64,000 nucleotides of DNA from contig NC_081412.1 of NCBI RefSeq assembly GCF_030272615.1, forward strand, positions 669,380,852-669,444,851, written 5' to 3'. This document shows, piece after piece, positions 48,526-59,480 of this stretch. Within the stretch, counting starts at the first letter, position 1, and every line of letters starts with the position of its first letter. The DNA comes from Cryptomeria japonica. Taxonomy: Eukaryota; Streptophyta; Pinopsida; Cupressales; Cupressaceae. The notes below the pieces were generated by a model. It was not told where the DNA came from and made no database searches. It was given only the letters and a program-made list of their open reading frames with translations. The translations under genes were made by a program, and so were the position numbers.

Positions 48526-49560
48526 TGTAGACACTTAAATTAATTATTGTAATTAACTTAATTAATTTATTAAATGATGTTATTCCTTATTCTTCTCAAT
48601 ATTAATTGAATTGAATTGAATTAATATTGTCACTGTAGTCCAATGATTGATCAATTTTCCTTTATTCTTCTAAGACATCCAAAATTAATTATTCTCAAAA
48701 CTCCCATTTAATTAATTAATCTCAATTAATTAATTAATTAAACTACATGATTCCTACAAATCACCTTTTTCTAATCCCCACTTATCCTAATTAATTCTTC
48801 TAGAAACCCTCATAATCATGCTTAACAATATCCTTCAATTTTAAATTCCCACTCATGCCTCAAATTCCACTTACCATTATTCTCCAATTTTAAATTCCCC
48901 CTCTCAAATCCCACTTACCACTATTCCTCTAATTTTAAATTCCTCTACTCATGACACAAGGAATTTTATATTCCAATTTATTCCTCCAATGCATCCTTGA
49001 TTCATGTCCACTATCTTAAATCAATCTTAGCCATTCATAAGAAAATCAATCTTATCCCTTCATAAGAAAATCAATCCTAGCCCTCCATTTCCTCTCTCCT
49101 ACTTCTATAGATTGGAGACTCCACTCCTTCATTATCCATCTCTAAGTTATCTAAGTTTATGCTACCAAACTAGACTTCAAAAATCATCCATAGCACCCAA
49201 ACTCTAGCAAAATTCCCACTCATCCTTCACTTAGTCATTTTAGCATTCCATCTTGCCTATCCATCCCATTCTCAATCCATTCATCCTTCATCCATTTCAT
49301 CATCCTTTGTGCACATTTGGAGAGCCACCACATTCAAGCAAGAGGAGAACATCAAATCAAGTGGAGCATCAAAGGGCACATCTTCCACTTCATCAAACTC
49401 AATCCAAGGGAGAGGTGAAAGACAAGGTATAAAGTTGGTTGTTTGCATTTGCATTGTATCTTGCTTGATTTCTTTGCATTCTAACCTCCTTTGCCCCTTC
49501 ATTCTTTATTCCATCTTTTTCACCATCTTCATTATGGCACGTCCGATGGGACCCATGTCC
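48526..49560 (+). mobile_element. LTR element start interrupting the RT remnant
   Basis: TGTAGACACTTAAATT at 48526 resembles the LTR tip TGTAGACACC of the gypsy element here. It begins inside the RT phrase LGIDI, so it is an insertion. AT-rich U3-like sequence follows. The stretch 49300-49560, with GGCACGTCCGATGGGACCCA, looks like the transcribed part of a gypsy LTR. The right end is not determined; ATATT (48521-48525) would be the target duplication to look for. Confidence 0.5.
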
Positions 49561-49678
49561 CTAATTTGACATCTTTTTTTTTAGCAAGATTTGTGAGTTT
49601 TGTTGCAAGTTAAGCTTCCATCCCAAAAGCTCCTACATGTTGCTTCTAGATACCATATGAGTTTTTTCTATTATGATA

Positions 49679-49850
49679 ATTGTCATATGAGTTCCTCTGG
49701 TTCATCGTATGGCTATATGTTAATTGTAGTATGAGTTCCTACTGCATATCGTATGGCTATATGTTAATTATCATACGAGTTTTTGCTGCATATATCAAAT
49801 GGTGAAGTAGGGTTTATCGTATGGTGAAGTAGGGTTTGTCGTAAGAGTTT
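49679..49850 (+). repeat. 44-bp tandem repeat with a 22-bp sub-repeat
   Basis: Three units start at 49679, 49723 and 49767 (ATTGTCATATGAGTTCCT, then ATCGTATGGCTATATGTTA). They are followed by two copies of TGAAGTAGGGTTTATCGTATGG. Confidence 0.8.
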
Positions 49851-49937
49851 CTACTTTCTATTTTGTCATATTAGGAACTTAGAGGTTTTTTTTAAAGATA
49901 TGATATGAATCAAGGCTTGAAATTAGGCTTGTGGAAG

Positions 49938-50023
49938 GACAATATATATGGAATATAACATTTGACATTTCCTCTTCTCTTTTCTCTTTCTTATACTTTA
50001 AGTTATATTCCATATATATTGTC
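49938..50023. repeat. Perfect 22-bp inverted repeat (hairpin)
   Basis: The arm at 49938-49959 (ACAATATATATGG within it) pairs exactly with 50002-50023 across a 42-nt pyrimidine-rich loop. It could be a foldback transcript or a relic of a small inverted-repeat element. Confidence 0.8.
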
Positions 50024-51116
50024 AGGATATTTGAGAGGGGTTTTGGACCTCTAGGAGTTATAATGTAAAATCTAGTTTTTGGATGATCTTCCAAATTTTA
50101 GATTTAGTTAAATTTTAGGGCATTTAAGGATCAAGAGTTTTTGGATGTTTTTGACAGCCTAACAAGTGTTTTTGTAGGACTGTCCCAAGACTTCGCTTGT
50201 CAAAGAATTCATTTCTCAAACCTTAAAACTACTAATTCATTTGTTTTTGTAGGTTGCACAAGGAGATACAAGAAAACATCGTGTTTTTATTTTAATTATT
50301 TTCTTAGGCACGTAGATCTAATTAGGGGTAAAAGAACAATTTTCTTGATGTGTTTGAAAAAATTATAGAGGTAGGAGAGTATGCTCTTGTCTACATAGAC
50401 AATAAAAAATCCAGACCCTCAAATCATTTCTAGTTTTATTTTGTGCATGCCCTAGCGGGCCTGCCCTCTCAATTTACCTGACACACTCACACAGGCATTG
50501 GTGAGAGGGAAACAACCCAAGTGAGTATGGATAAAACCCAAGCATTCCAACTCACAATAATAAATAGGCCTCTTGGGATGAAAATCTCAGAGAATGAAGC
50601 TATTAGAGAGTTCACTCTGATATTGGGCATTTTGTAGGGCCTTTAGGTCTCAATCATGCTTGCGTGACTACATCTTGCTTGATACTTTGTAGGGCTATAG
50701 GCCTCAATCATTCTTGCGAGACTACAAGGGGTAGTCTTTAAATAGAAATCCTTACTAAGATTCTTAGGAAGAGAATCCACCCGGTTCACCTCTGAAAGGT
50801 GGATAATCTTTGTGCAAGGGAGATAGTAAATCCCCCAAGATACTTGCCATTTCATGCCCCCATTAGTGGTTGAATAAGATAATACGGCATTGAAAATATA
50901 TTACGTGAGACTCAGTGATCATATTCTGATTAGCCAATGGGTGTGTACCTAAGTCAACAAGCAAAGGTTTTCCTCCTCAACCAACTTCCTAGGATAGCAT
51001 GTTGTGCTTGATGTCTCTATTTGAGTCCATGGCTAATATGTTTGCTATGTCTTCTTGCCAAGAGTAGAATTAGTGTGTCCAAGTCAATATCCTAATCTTC
51101 ATAGTCCTAGTCCACA
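50024..51116. other. Noncoding region with short internal repetition
   Basis: No gene supported. The phrase GTAGGGCCTTTAGGTCTCAATCAT at 50634-50657 recurs in altered form at 50687-50711, a small local duplication. It is probably retroelement leader sequence. Confidence 0.45.
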
Positions 51117-51540
51117 CTAGTACATTCGGGGCTAATTTCCAATGGCCTATCGTCAAAATTTTGACTACTTTTCGTCGGACTGCTGAAAAATGAAGCTGTC
51201 AAACAGTCATCGTCGGACTTCCTGACGATGCCATTGAACGTTGGAATTGTGACGATATCATGAAATCTTCTGACGATGGCCATGATGTCTCCTCTGGCCA
51301 AAAATGTCATTGGATGGATGTCAAAATTCTAATGCTCCCCCACTACTATGCATCAATGACCATCCGACAAGGAAGTATCGTCAGACATGCAACATCCTCA
51401 TCAGATGTTTCTTTAGTTGGCATCAAAATTCCGAAGGCTACCAGAAACTTTGCACCAATGATAATGTCGTTGGTTCGACGGTTCAGCCATCGGTGCAAAG
51501 TTTAGTTGTTGTCGGAATTCCGTTAGCTATTTATTTAAAA
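51117..51540. other. CpG-retaining stretch with repeated ATCGTCA/TGACGAT words
   Basis: ATCGTCA or its complement TGACGAT occurs about five or six times between 51150 and 51400, with CGTCGGAC twice. It lies in a window where CpG is otherwise scarce. The stretch starts near CACTAGTACATTCGGGG. Repeated short subterminal words and a CACTA tip are features of CACTA transposons, but I find no matching opposite end. Confidence 0.35.
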
Positions 51541-51909
51541 AAAATAAAAAAATTGATTATTTCATACTGTGACTAGTTCTCCTTATCTAGAAATAAATAA
51601 CACCTCATTGATATGTACAATGAATTGTATTCTATCCCCATCAGCTACCAATATGGGGTATAGGTTTCAAGCTAATATGAGGGGCATTGGTTTCAAGCTA
51701 ATATGAGGTGCACCATGGTTGAGATGTTCCAACTCCTAAGAGGACTGTATGAACCACTGAGTATTGGTAAAGCTATCAAAAATGGGATCAAAGGGAGCAG
51801 CTCTGGTGCTGATAGGAAATTAGCTAACCCAAATACAAGAGCCTTTAAAGCTAATTTTATGGAGAAGGAAGGGACAACACCAATGGAAGAAGAGCAACCC
51901 AATTAGGGA
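51541..51909 (+). other. Short region left of the second copia element
   Basis: Contains an imperfect direct repeat (GGTTTCAAGCTAATATGAGG at 51663 and 51691). A 67-codon plus-strand frame at 51703-51906 (MRCTMVEMFQLLRGLYEPLS) may be a gag fragment, but this is not supported by a motif. Confidence 0.35.
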
Positions 51910-51914
51910 GATGA

Positions 51915-52961
51915 TGTTTGTATTTTGGTATGTTGATATGGTTTTGTCATTGATGTCAACACCTATTAACACTTATCAACTCTAGAGAATTGACAATGTC
52001 CACCGGTAGGCATGTGACTTATGCACAGTCACCGATATCTGGTACACCAACAAGATATAATGATCACCGATACTTGGAATAACATGGAGGATACTTGGTT
52101 ATGCTGAAAACATCATTTGGACACTTTGTCTTGGTGATTTATTCATTGGTTTATTTGTAATTGCATATTTGTTGTTACCGACAAATAGGTCCAGGATAAG
52201 TACTGGTAGGCTTATCTATTCCAGATCAGCATGGCACGCTATGGAGATGATTTATTGTTGTTGTAAATGAATTAAGCCGACATGTTGCATTGGTTATTGT
52301 TTTATTTTTAAATTGTTTTTATTGTAATATCCTTTAGAGCCAACCTACTAAAATTGGTCTTAGGTTATGGTATAAATGTAAGGTCTTATTTGTAAGATCA
52401 ATATGCGAGTGTGTGAAGGATTATAATTTGGTATATGCAAGATTAAGAAGAGCTATACACGCAAACATCATCTAGAAGGTGAATCAAGGTTTTTGTAAAA
52501 GTCATTAGAACTACACTGGTACTGAATCTAGCATGTGAAGATGCTATTTTAAGTAGTACAACATCATTGGATTTAACCATCCAATTGTAGTCAGTGTGAC
52601 TCCCATTTGTGATTGAGCAATGAGCTCTAGGCGCTTGGCCTTTTTGCATGTGCAGACCCCATTTGTATACACATACTATCTACAGTAGTATCATTTGATT
52701 GTGGGTAAGGTTTCCCAATGTGGTTTTTCCCCTTACAGGGTTTCCACATACAAATTTTGGTGTTATATGTTGTGGATGTCTTTTTCTTTCAGTTTCATGC
52801 ATTAATCTTTATCAGTACTATAATTAACTGATAAAACTGTCTACCAGCATAAAGTTTTGGTTTACCGATATTAAGCATTAAGGCTGTTTAAAGCTATTTT
52901 TATTTAAATTTATTTGACAATGTATTCACCCCCCTCTCTCAGTTGTCTCCAGGACCTAACA
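51915..52961 (+). repeat. 5' LTR
   Basis: TGTTTGTATTTTGG...GGACCTAACA, 1047 bp, with the C tract CACCCCCCTCTCTCAGTTG near its end. Confidence 0.9.
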
Positions 52962-52963
52962 AT

Positions 52964-52975
52964 TGGTATCAAAGC
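52964..52975 (+). promoter_or_regulatory. Primer binding site, TGGTATCAAAGC
   Basis: Initiator tRNA-Met type with one change, two bases after the LTR. Confidence 0.85.
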
Positions 52976-53019
52976 CTAGTCCTCTTTTTGCAGAAGTTTA
53001 ACAACTTGAGGAGATCCAA

Positions 53020-54219
53020 TGTCTACTAACTATTTCAAGAAGGACAGTCCTAAACTTGATGGAACCAACTATGGGATATGAAATACCAGGATGGAGACAC
53101 ATCTGAATTGCATTGGAAAGGATATATTGGAAGTTACAAATAACTGTTATACTGCTCCTACTCAAAGTCAGCCCAATCCACCAAATCTAACTAAAGATGA
53201 AGAGAATGATTGTAAGGAAAGAGAAGCACTCTTGGGCGCATTATCAGATAAGCAAATCATGGGATTATCAGATAGGTCTACTGCTAAAGCTATTTGGGAT
53301 CATTTGGAAATATTAAATGAAGGAGATTCCATAGTCAAAATTGCAAAACTTGAAAGCTTCCGGGTCAGGTATGAAAATCTAAAAAATGGAGGAAGATGAA
53401 AGAATTTCTGCTTTTATGGAAAGAGTTAATGAAATTGTTCTAGGTATTAAATGTTGTGGAGGAACCTTAAGTGAAGATGAAATTGTTTCAAAAATTTTAA
53501 GAGGATTGCCACCAGCATAAAAATTGAAAGTTACTACTATAAATAAACTAAGAACAATGCCTAATACATCAGTAACTAGGGACACATTGATTGGAAAACT
53601 TTCAGCCTTTGAAATTGAGGAATTTGGTCCTGTTGCTACTATAGAGACAGAATTATCTTTTAAGGCATCAACATCATTTGCATCATCATTTGAAAAATCT
53701 GATTGGAAAGCTTTTTATGCAAGAGAACTTGAAGAAAGCAGGAGAGAAAATGAAAAACTTGAAGAACTTGAAGCATTATTTGCAAGGAAATTGCCCAAAG
53801 GTCCAGTTGGAAGTAAGTATGAAGGTAAAGCACCCTTTAAATGTTTTAACTATAATAAGATTGGTCATATGGCATCAAGATGCCCTAATAGACATGCTAG
53901 ATTAAGAGAAGAAGCTAGAAGAACATACAAACCTAACCCTAAATATCAAAGATACAAATTTAAGAAGAATAAAGACAAATCTTGTTATCTTGCTGATGAA
54001 GGAGCCACTGATGATTCTGATGAGGATCTGACAGACAATGGATGTGTCTTTCTTTCTATAACAGAAGATCAACCGACACCCACTATTCAACTAGTAGAGC
54101 AGGCCCTGGTAGCTAAAATTGAAATTAAGGATGAATGGATCATTCATTCAAGATGTTCGCATCATAAGACTGGTGATAAAAGTAAATTCTTGACTTTTAG
54201 GAATATAGTGGAGGTCTAG
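53020..54219 (+). pseudogene. gag: copia gag and protease start (broken)
   Basis: ATG at 53020 opens MSTNYFKKDSPKLDGTNYGI, then a Trp codon has become TGA. The gag core continues (REALLGALSDKQIMGLSDRS), with a frame change near 53390. A 231-codon frame at 53524-54219 holds KTP-like gag sequence. Its zinc knuckle CFNYNKIGHMASRC has the second Cys replaced by Tyr. Its protease site reads IHSRCSHHKTG, where relatives have IDSGCSHHMTG, so the catalytic Asp and Gly are lost. The copy is inactive by these changes alone. Confidence 0.88.
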
Positions 54220-55320
54220 TAAGATTTGGAGATGATAAAGCTTGTTCAATCAAAGGAAAAGGTACAATATCTCTTGATGGTAAGCATAATACTGATAATG
54301 TTTACTATGTTGAAGGTTTAAAGCATAATCTTTTGAATGTTGGTCAACTAGTTGAAAAAGGATTTTAGTTACAATTCAAAAATGGTAAATGCAAAATCAT
54401 GAACAAAACTGGTTTGGAAATTGCAACCGGTAGTCAAACTAGAGGTAATATCTTTCATCTGAACAATAATGAAAAGACATACTTGATTGCACATATTGAT
54501 GAAAGTTGGCTATGGCATAAGAGACTCTGTCATGTAAAGTTTGATTGCATTGTGAAGATCAGTACTACTAAGGTAGTTAGAGACTTACCTAAGATTGTTA
54601 AGCCCCACAATCTGGTATGTAAGGAATGTTAATTTGGAAAACAAGTAAGAGCATATTTCAAAAGTATACCAAAGAAATCCAATAATGCTCTTGACTTAAT
54701 TCATACTGATTTATGTGGTCCAGCTAGAACTAAAAGTTTACAAGGTGATAGATATTTCATGCTAATCATTGATGACTATTCTAGAATATGTTGGGTTACT
54801 TTTCTCAAAGAAAAATTTGAAGCACTTGGGAAATTCAAATTGTTCAAGACAATGGTAGAGAATGAAACCAGTAAGAAAATCAAATGTCTGAGATCAAATC
54901 AAGGAGGTGAATTCACATCTAAAGAATTTAATACATTTTGTGAAGTGAATGGAATCAGAAGACAACTATCAGCACCCCGGACACCACAACAGAATGGAGT
55001 TGTAGAGAGGAAAAAATAGAACCATCTTGGATGCAACAAGAAGTATGTTATCAGAAGCAAATTTACCACATGTATATTGGAGAGAGATAGTATGCACAAC
55101 AGTCTACACATTCAACAAAGTTCACATCAAAGGAGAAACTGGTAAGACCCCTCATGAACTATGGTTTGGTATTACTCTTACTCTTAAATATTTTAGAATT
55201 TTTGGAAGTAAATGCTATGAGTACATTGCCAAATTTGATCCTAGAAGTGATGAATGAATATTTATTGGTTATTCATCTAAGAGAAAAGCACATAGATGTT
55301 TTAACAAAAGATTGTAGAAA
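54220..55320 (+). pseudogene. pol: copia protease end and integrase (broken)
   Basis: KGKGTISLDGKHN is followed by the GAG-pre-integrase segment ESWLWHKRLCHVKFD and CKEC. Then come the integrase core with DLIHTDLCGPA, IDDYSRICWVTFLKEK and the third-residue region QQNGVVERKK. YWREIVCTTVYTFNKVHIKG and the C-terminal part extend to about 55257. Stops fall at 54632, 55017 and 55257. Confidence 0.87.
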
Positions 55321-57163
55321 ATTGTTGAAAGTACAAATGTGAAGATTGATGAACAGTTTAGAGGAACTTCAAGGTACATAGATTTTGAACCGGCAATAGA
55401 GATACTGACAAATGAGCCTACACTAGACACATTGGTACAAAATGAAGATCCAGTTACAACGGTATCATCTAAAAATTCCACTATAACTAAAGAGCGGCAG
55501 CAGACAAAGACACCCCGGTATGTGAGATTGAACCACTTTGAAGATCAGATAATTGGGAATAAATATCAAGGAGTTATGACAAGAGGAAGATTGTCAAATG
55601 AAGAGGTATGTCTTATTTCTCAAATTGAACCAGCATCAATTAACGAGGCATATGAGGATAAACATTGGATTAAAGCTATGGAAGAAGAATTAGAACAAAT
55701 TGAGAAAAATAACACATGGACATTAGTACCCTGACCTAAAGACAAAAATGTAATTGGAACTAAATGATTATTCAGAAACAAACTTAATGAAGATGGTAAA
55801 GTAATCAGAAATAAAGCAAGACTAGTGTGTAAGGGATATTCATAGAAAGAAGGAATTGATTATAATGAAACCTTTGCACCGGTAGCTAGAATTGAGGCAG
55901 TTAGATTATTCTTGGCTTTTGCAGCACACAAGAACTATAAAGTATATCAAATGGATGTCAAATGTGCATTTCTGAATGGAGATCTTGAAGAAGAAGTTTA
56001 CATTGAACAACCTGATGGATTTTCTTTGACAGATAACAAAGATATGGTTTGCAGGTTAAGGAAAGCTTTGTATGGGTTGAAGCAAGCTCCAAGAGCTTGG
56101 TATGCTAGATTGGACACATATCTTTTGAAGATTGGTTTCTCTAAAGGTAATGCTGACAACAATTTATACTATAAAGTAACTAATGATGACATCTTGGTTA
56201 TAGAAGTTTTTGTTGATGATATAATCTTTGGAGGAGAAGATGGACTATGTAAAGAATTTTCTATTGAAATGCAATAAGAATTTGAAATGTCTATGATTGG
56301 AGAAGTAAAATTCTTTTTAGGATTGTAGATTTCACAGATTGATAAAGGTATATTCTTAAGTCAATCTAAGTATTTGAAGGAGTTATTATAGGGGATTTGG
56401 CATGGAAAACTCTAAACCGGTAAGCACACCTATGACTACAAATGACAAATTATCCCTAAGGGATGAATCAACACCTATTAATCTGACTAGGTACAAATCT
56501 ATGATAGGAGGGCTACTATATTTGACACAAACAAGACCTGATATCATGGATGCAGTATGTATTGTTTCATGATTTCACAGTAATCCTAAAGAAAACCATG
56601 AATCAACAGTAAAAAGGATTTTCCGGTACTTACAAGGCACTAAAAATCTTGGTTTATGGTATCCTAGAGATGAAAACTTTCAATTATGCGCATACACAGA
56701 TGCAAATTGGGTAGGAGATGTAGATGACAAAAAAATCACCACCGGTGGAGCATTTTTTCTTGTAAGAAAATTAGTTTCTTGGTTGAGTAAGAAACAAAGT
56801 TACACATCCTTATCAACAGCAGAATCAAAATATGTTGCAGTAACAACTAACTGTACGTAGGTATTATGGCTTAAACAAATGTTGAAGGACATAAAGGTAA
56901 AATGCAAAGAACCTATAACTATCTATTGTGATAACACTGCACCAATTGATATATCTAAGAATCCGGTACTACGTTCTAAAACTAAACATGTTTCTATCAA
57001 ATTGAATTTTCTAAAAGAGAATGTTGAAGCAAAAGAAGTAAAACTAGTTTATGTGAATACTAAAGAGCAAATTGTAGATATTTTCACTAAGTCTTTGCCT
57101 AAGGAAACCTTTGAATATCTCAGAGATCGGCTTGGGGTCATACCCCCACTAGAAGAGACTTAG
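55321..57163 (+). pseudogene. pol: copia reverse transcriptase and RNase H (broken)
   Basis: The linker and RT start (HWIKAMEEELEQIEKNNTWT) are at 55339-55734. RT continues at 55912-56277 with [36 protein letters not shown] and the catalytic [13 protein letters not shown]. RNase H follows in pieces (YTDANWVGDVDDKK-like, then CDNTAPIDISKN), ending LGVIPPLEET at 57163. Trp and Gln codons converted to stops separate the pieces. Confidence 0.9.
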
Positions 57164-57510
57164 ATAGTTGATGTTTGTCATCAACCGACAGAACTAACAG
57201 AGAAATCTTTTACTCTGGCTTTTGATGAGGATAACTACTTCTCAGGGGGAGTAGTTGGTATACTGAATGAGTTGGTATTTTGTATTTGAACTTAGTTTGT
57301 ATGACTTTGGCATTTGATGTCAAAGGGGGCGAGATTGATATGGAAAAACACATGGAAAACATATGTTACTCCCAAGGGGAGAGACCGTTATTTTGAGAGG
57401 TTGATTACTCTCTAAATTTTTAATTTTGTTATGATTGTTGGTTTTTGGTATTTGGCATTTCTGTTTTGGCACTTTGATGGGTTTTCCATCTTGTGTTGCC
57501 ATCAATGCCA

Positions 57511-57521
57511 AAGGGGGAGAT
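57511..57521 (+). promoter_or_regulatory. Polypurine tract, AAGGGGGAGA
   Basis: Adjacent to the 3' LTR start and identical to that at 28271. Confidence 0.88.
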
Positions 57522-58277
57522 TGTTGGTATTTTGGTATGTTGATATGGTTTTGTCATTGATGTCAACACCTATTAACACTTATGAACTCTGGATAATTGA
57601 CAATGTCCACCGGTAGGCATGTGACTTATGCACAATCATCGATATCTAGTACACCAACACTTGGAATAACATGGAGCATACTTGATTATGCTGAAAAATA
57701 TCATTTGGACACTTTGTCTTGGTGATTTATTCATTGGTTTATTCATAATTGCATATTTGTTGTTACCGGCAAATAGGTCTAGGATAAGCACCAACGGGCT
57801 TATCTATTCCAGATCAACATGTCATGCTATGGAGATGATTTATTATTGTTGTAAATGCATTCAACCGACATGTTGCATCGGTTATTGCATCGGTTATTAT
57901 TTTATTTGTAAATTAATTTTATTGTAATATCCTTTAGAGCCGACCTACTAAAATTGGTCTTAGGTTATGGTATAAATGTAAAGTCTTATTTGTAAGATCA
58001 ATATGCGAGTGTGTGAAGGATTATAATTTGGTATATGTAAGATTAAGAAGAGCTATACATGCAGACATCATCTAGAAGGTGAAACAAGGTTTTTTTAAAA
58101 GCAATCAGAACTACACCGGTACTGAATCTAGCATGTGAAGATGCTATTTTGAGGAGTACATCATCATTGGATTTAACCATCCAATTGTAGTCAGTGTGAC
58201 TCCCATTTGTGATTGAGCAGTGAGCTCTAGGTGCTTGGCCTTTCTGCATGTGCAGACCCCATTTGTATACACATACT
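57522..58277 (+). repeat. 3' LTR, truncated by insertion
   Basis: TGTTGGTATTTTGG... matches the 5' LTR up to ACACATACT. The 5' LTR continues ATCTACAG, while here TGTTGACG begins. Confidence 0.9.
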
Positions 58278-58440
58278 TGTTGACGAGCATTTTGACACAC
58301 CCACCAACAGTTAGGTAGTTTATGCAAACACTCACCACCTCTCCTAAAAAGTAACAGGTTCAGAAGAACTCACTACCCCAAGGTCTCTATAGTCAGGTCT
58401 CGATGGTGATGGATAACTCAATGGTTGATGTGATTATACC

Positions 58441-58449
58441 TATAAAAGG
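58441..58449 (+). promoter_or_regulatory. Candidate TATA box, TATAAAAGG
   Basis: 163 bp into the new LTR, in a sequence ACCTATAAAAGGGGCC typical of LTR promoters. Confidence 0.55.
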
Positions 58450-58559
58450 GGCCTGCTAGTTAGAACTAAATCTCGTTGGTTTACGAACAATTGTACTTCC
58501 TTTTTTTCTTTTTTGTATTTTATGATTTAATACTCTCTGAGGAAATAAAATGCGAAGCG

Positions 58560-59480
58560 TAAGGGAAACAAGAAAATAACAATGAAAATCAATACAATGA
58601 CAACTCAATAAACTATTCAATTATTTACCTACAATTTGAGCAATTATCAAATATTATCCAAGTGAGCATTCAACAACGGACTTCCATAAAACCTACAAAA
58701 TCATCAATTTCACAAACTTGTGGACATAGAATCATCAACAATATGGCCTATCACAATAATTCCCATACACCACTGACGTGCACAATATGGTTCATATCAT
58801 AATAGATAAAAAGATTACCACATTGCTAACTCAAAATAATAGATGTTACCAATTACACAGAACAATTTGGTAGAATATAAATGTAAATTAGGCAATCTAC
58901 AAGCTTCTTTTCATATTAATCTCCATGAATGTATAGCAAAAATAACTCAAACTTCTTAACAATCCTTAAAAATCTCTAAAATCTCTAAGTGGGCCACAAA
59001 TCATCAATTTGAGGACCCTTACAAATGAATTCAACTTCTCAATTTATAGAATTTTTTCACCCTATTATTTAGGAAATAACTCTACCCTAAATTAAGAACT
59101 AAAATTAGGAGTTGCAGTTAACTTGCAAGTTTCTACCTAGACACTCCACTTAACAACTACGAAGCGGACACTACATGAGCACTATGAAGACCATGCTGGG
59201 TGAGCCATGTTTTTGTAACCATGCAGGATTTTCAAAATTGGAACTTTGAGTAAGAAGAGTAGTTTCAAAATCAACGAAAAAAAGCTTTGCTATCTTTAGC
59301 AATTGTGTGCCTAGCTTTTTATTTCTTGGTAAATGCCTTATAATTTTCAATTATGCATGCAACTGCTTGGACTGGTGGATTAGCTACATGCTTAATTGTA
59401 AATTTATACTTCTTCAAAGTCTCCTCTGCATGTACTCCTCATTCCTCTAATTCCTATACCATATCCGCCACCTCCCGACA
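58560..59480. other. AT-rich LTR/leader-like stretch, no gene
   Basis: No supported gene. It lies between the LTR promoter region and the antisense gene remnants. Confidence 0.45.

Larger units (their letters stand above)
51915..58277 (+). mobile_element. Ty1/copia retrotransposon, 3' LTR split by another element
   Basis: 5' LTR, primer site, gag-protease-integrase-RT-RNase H, purine tract and 757 bp of 3' LTR are present. The 3' LTR is cut at ATACT where a new LTR (TGTTGACG) starts. GATGA (51910-51914) is the left target copy; the right one lies beyond the window. It is a sister of the copia element at 22635, with similar proteins and LTR phrases, but its LTRs are clearly diverged from that one. 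Its own two LTRs differ by about 5% in the part compared. Confidence 0.9.

Noticed and set aside
51117-51540. Complete CACTA transposon
   Set aside because: A CACTAG start is present but no matching inverted end or 3-bp target duplication was found; kept only as a finding.
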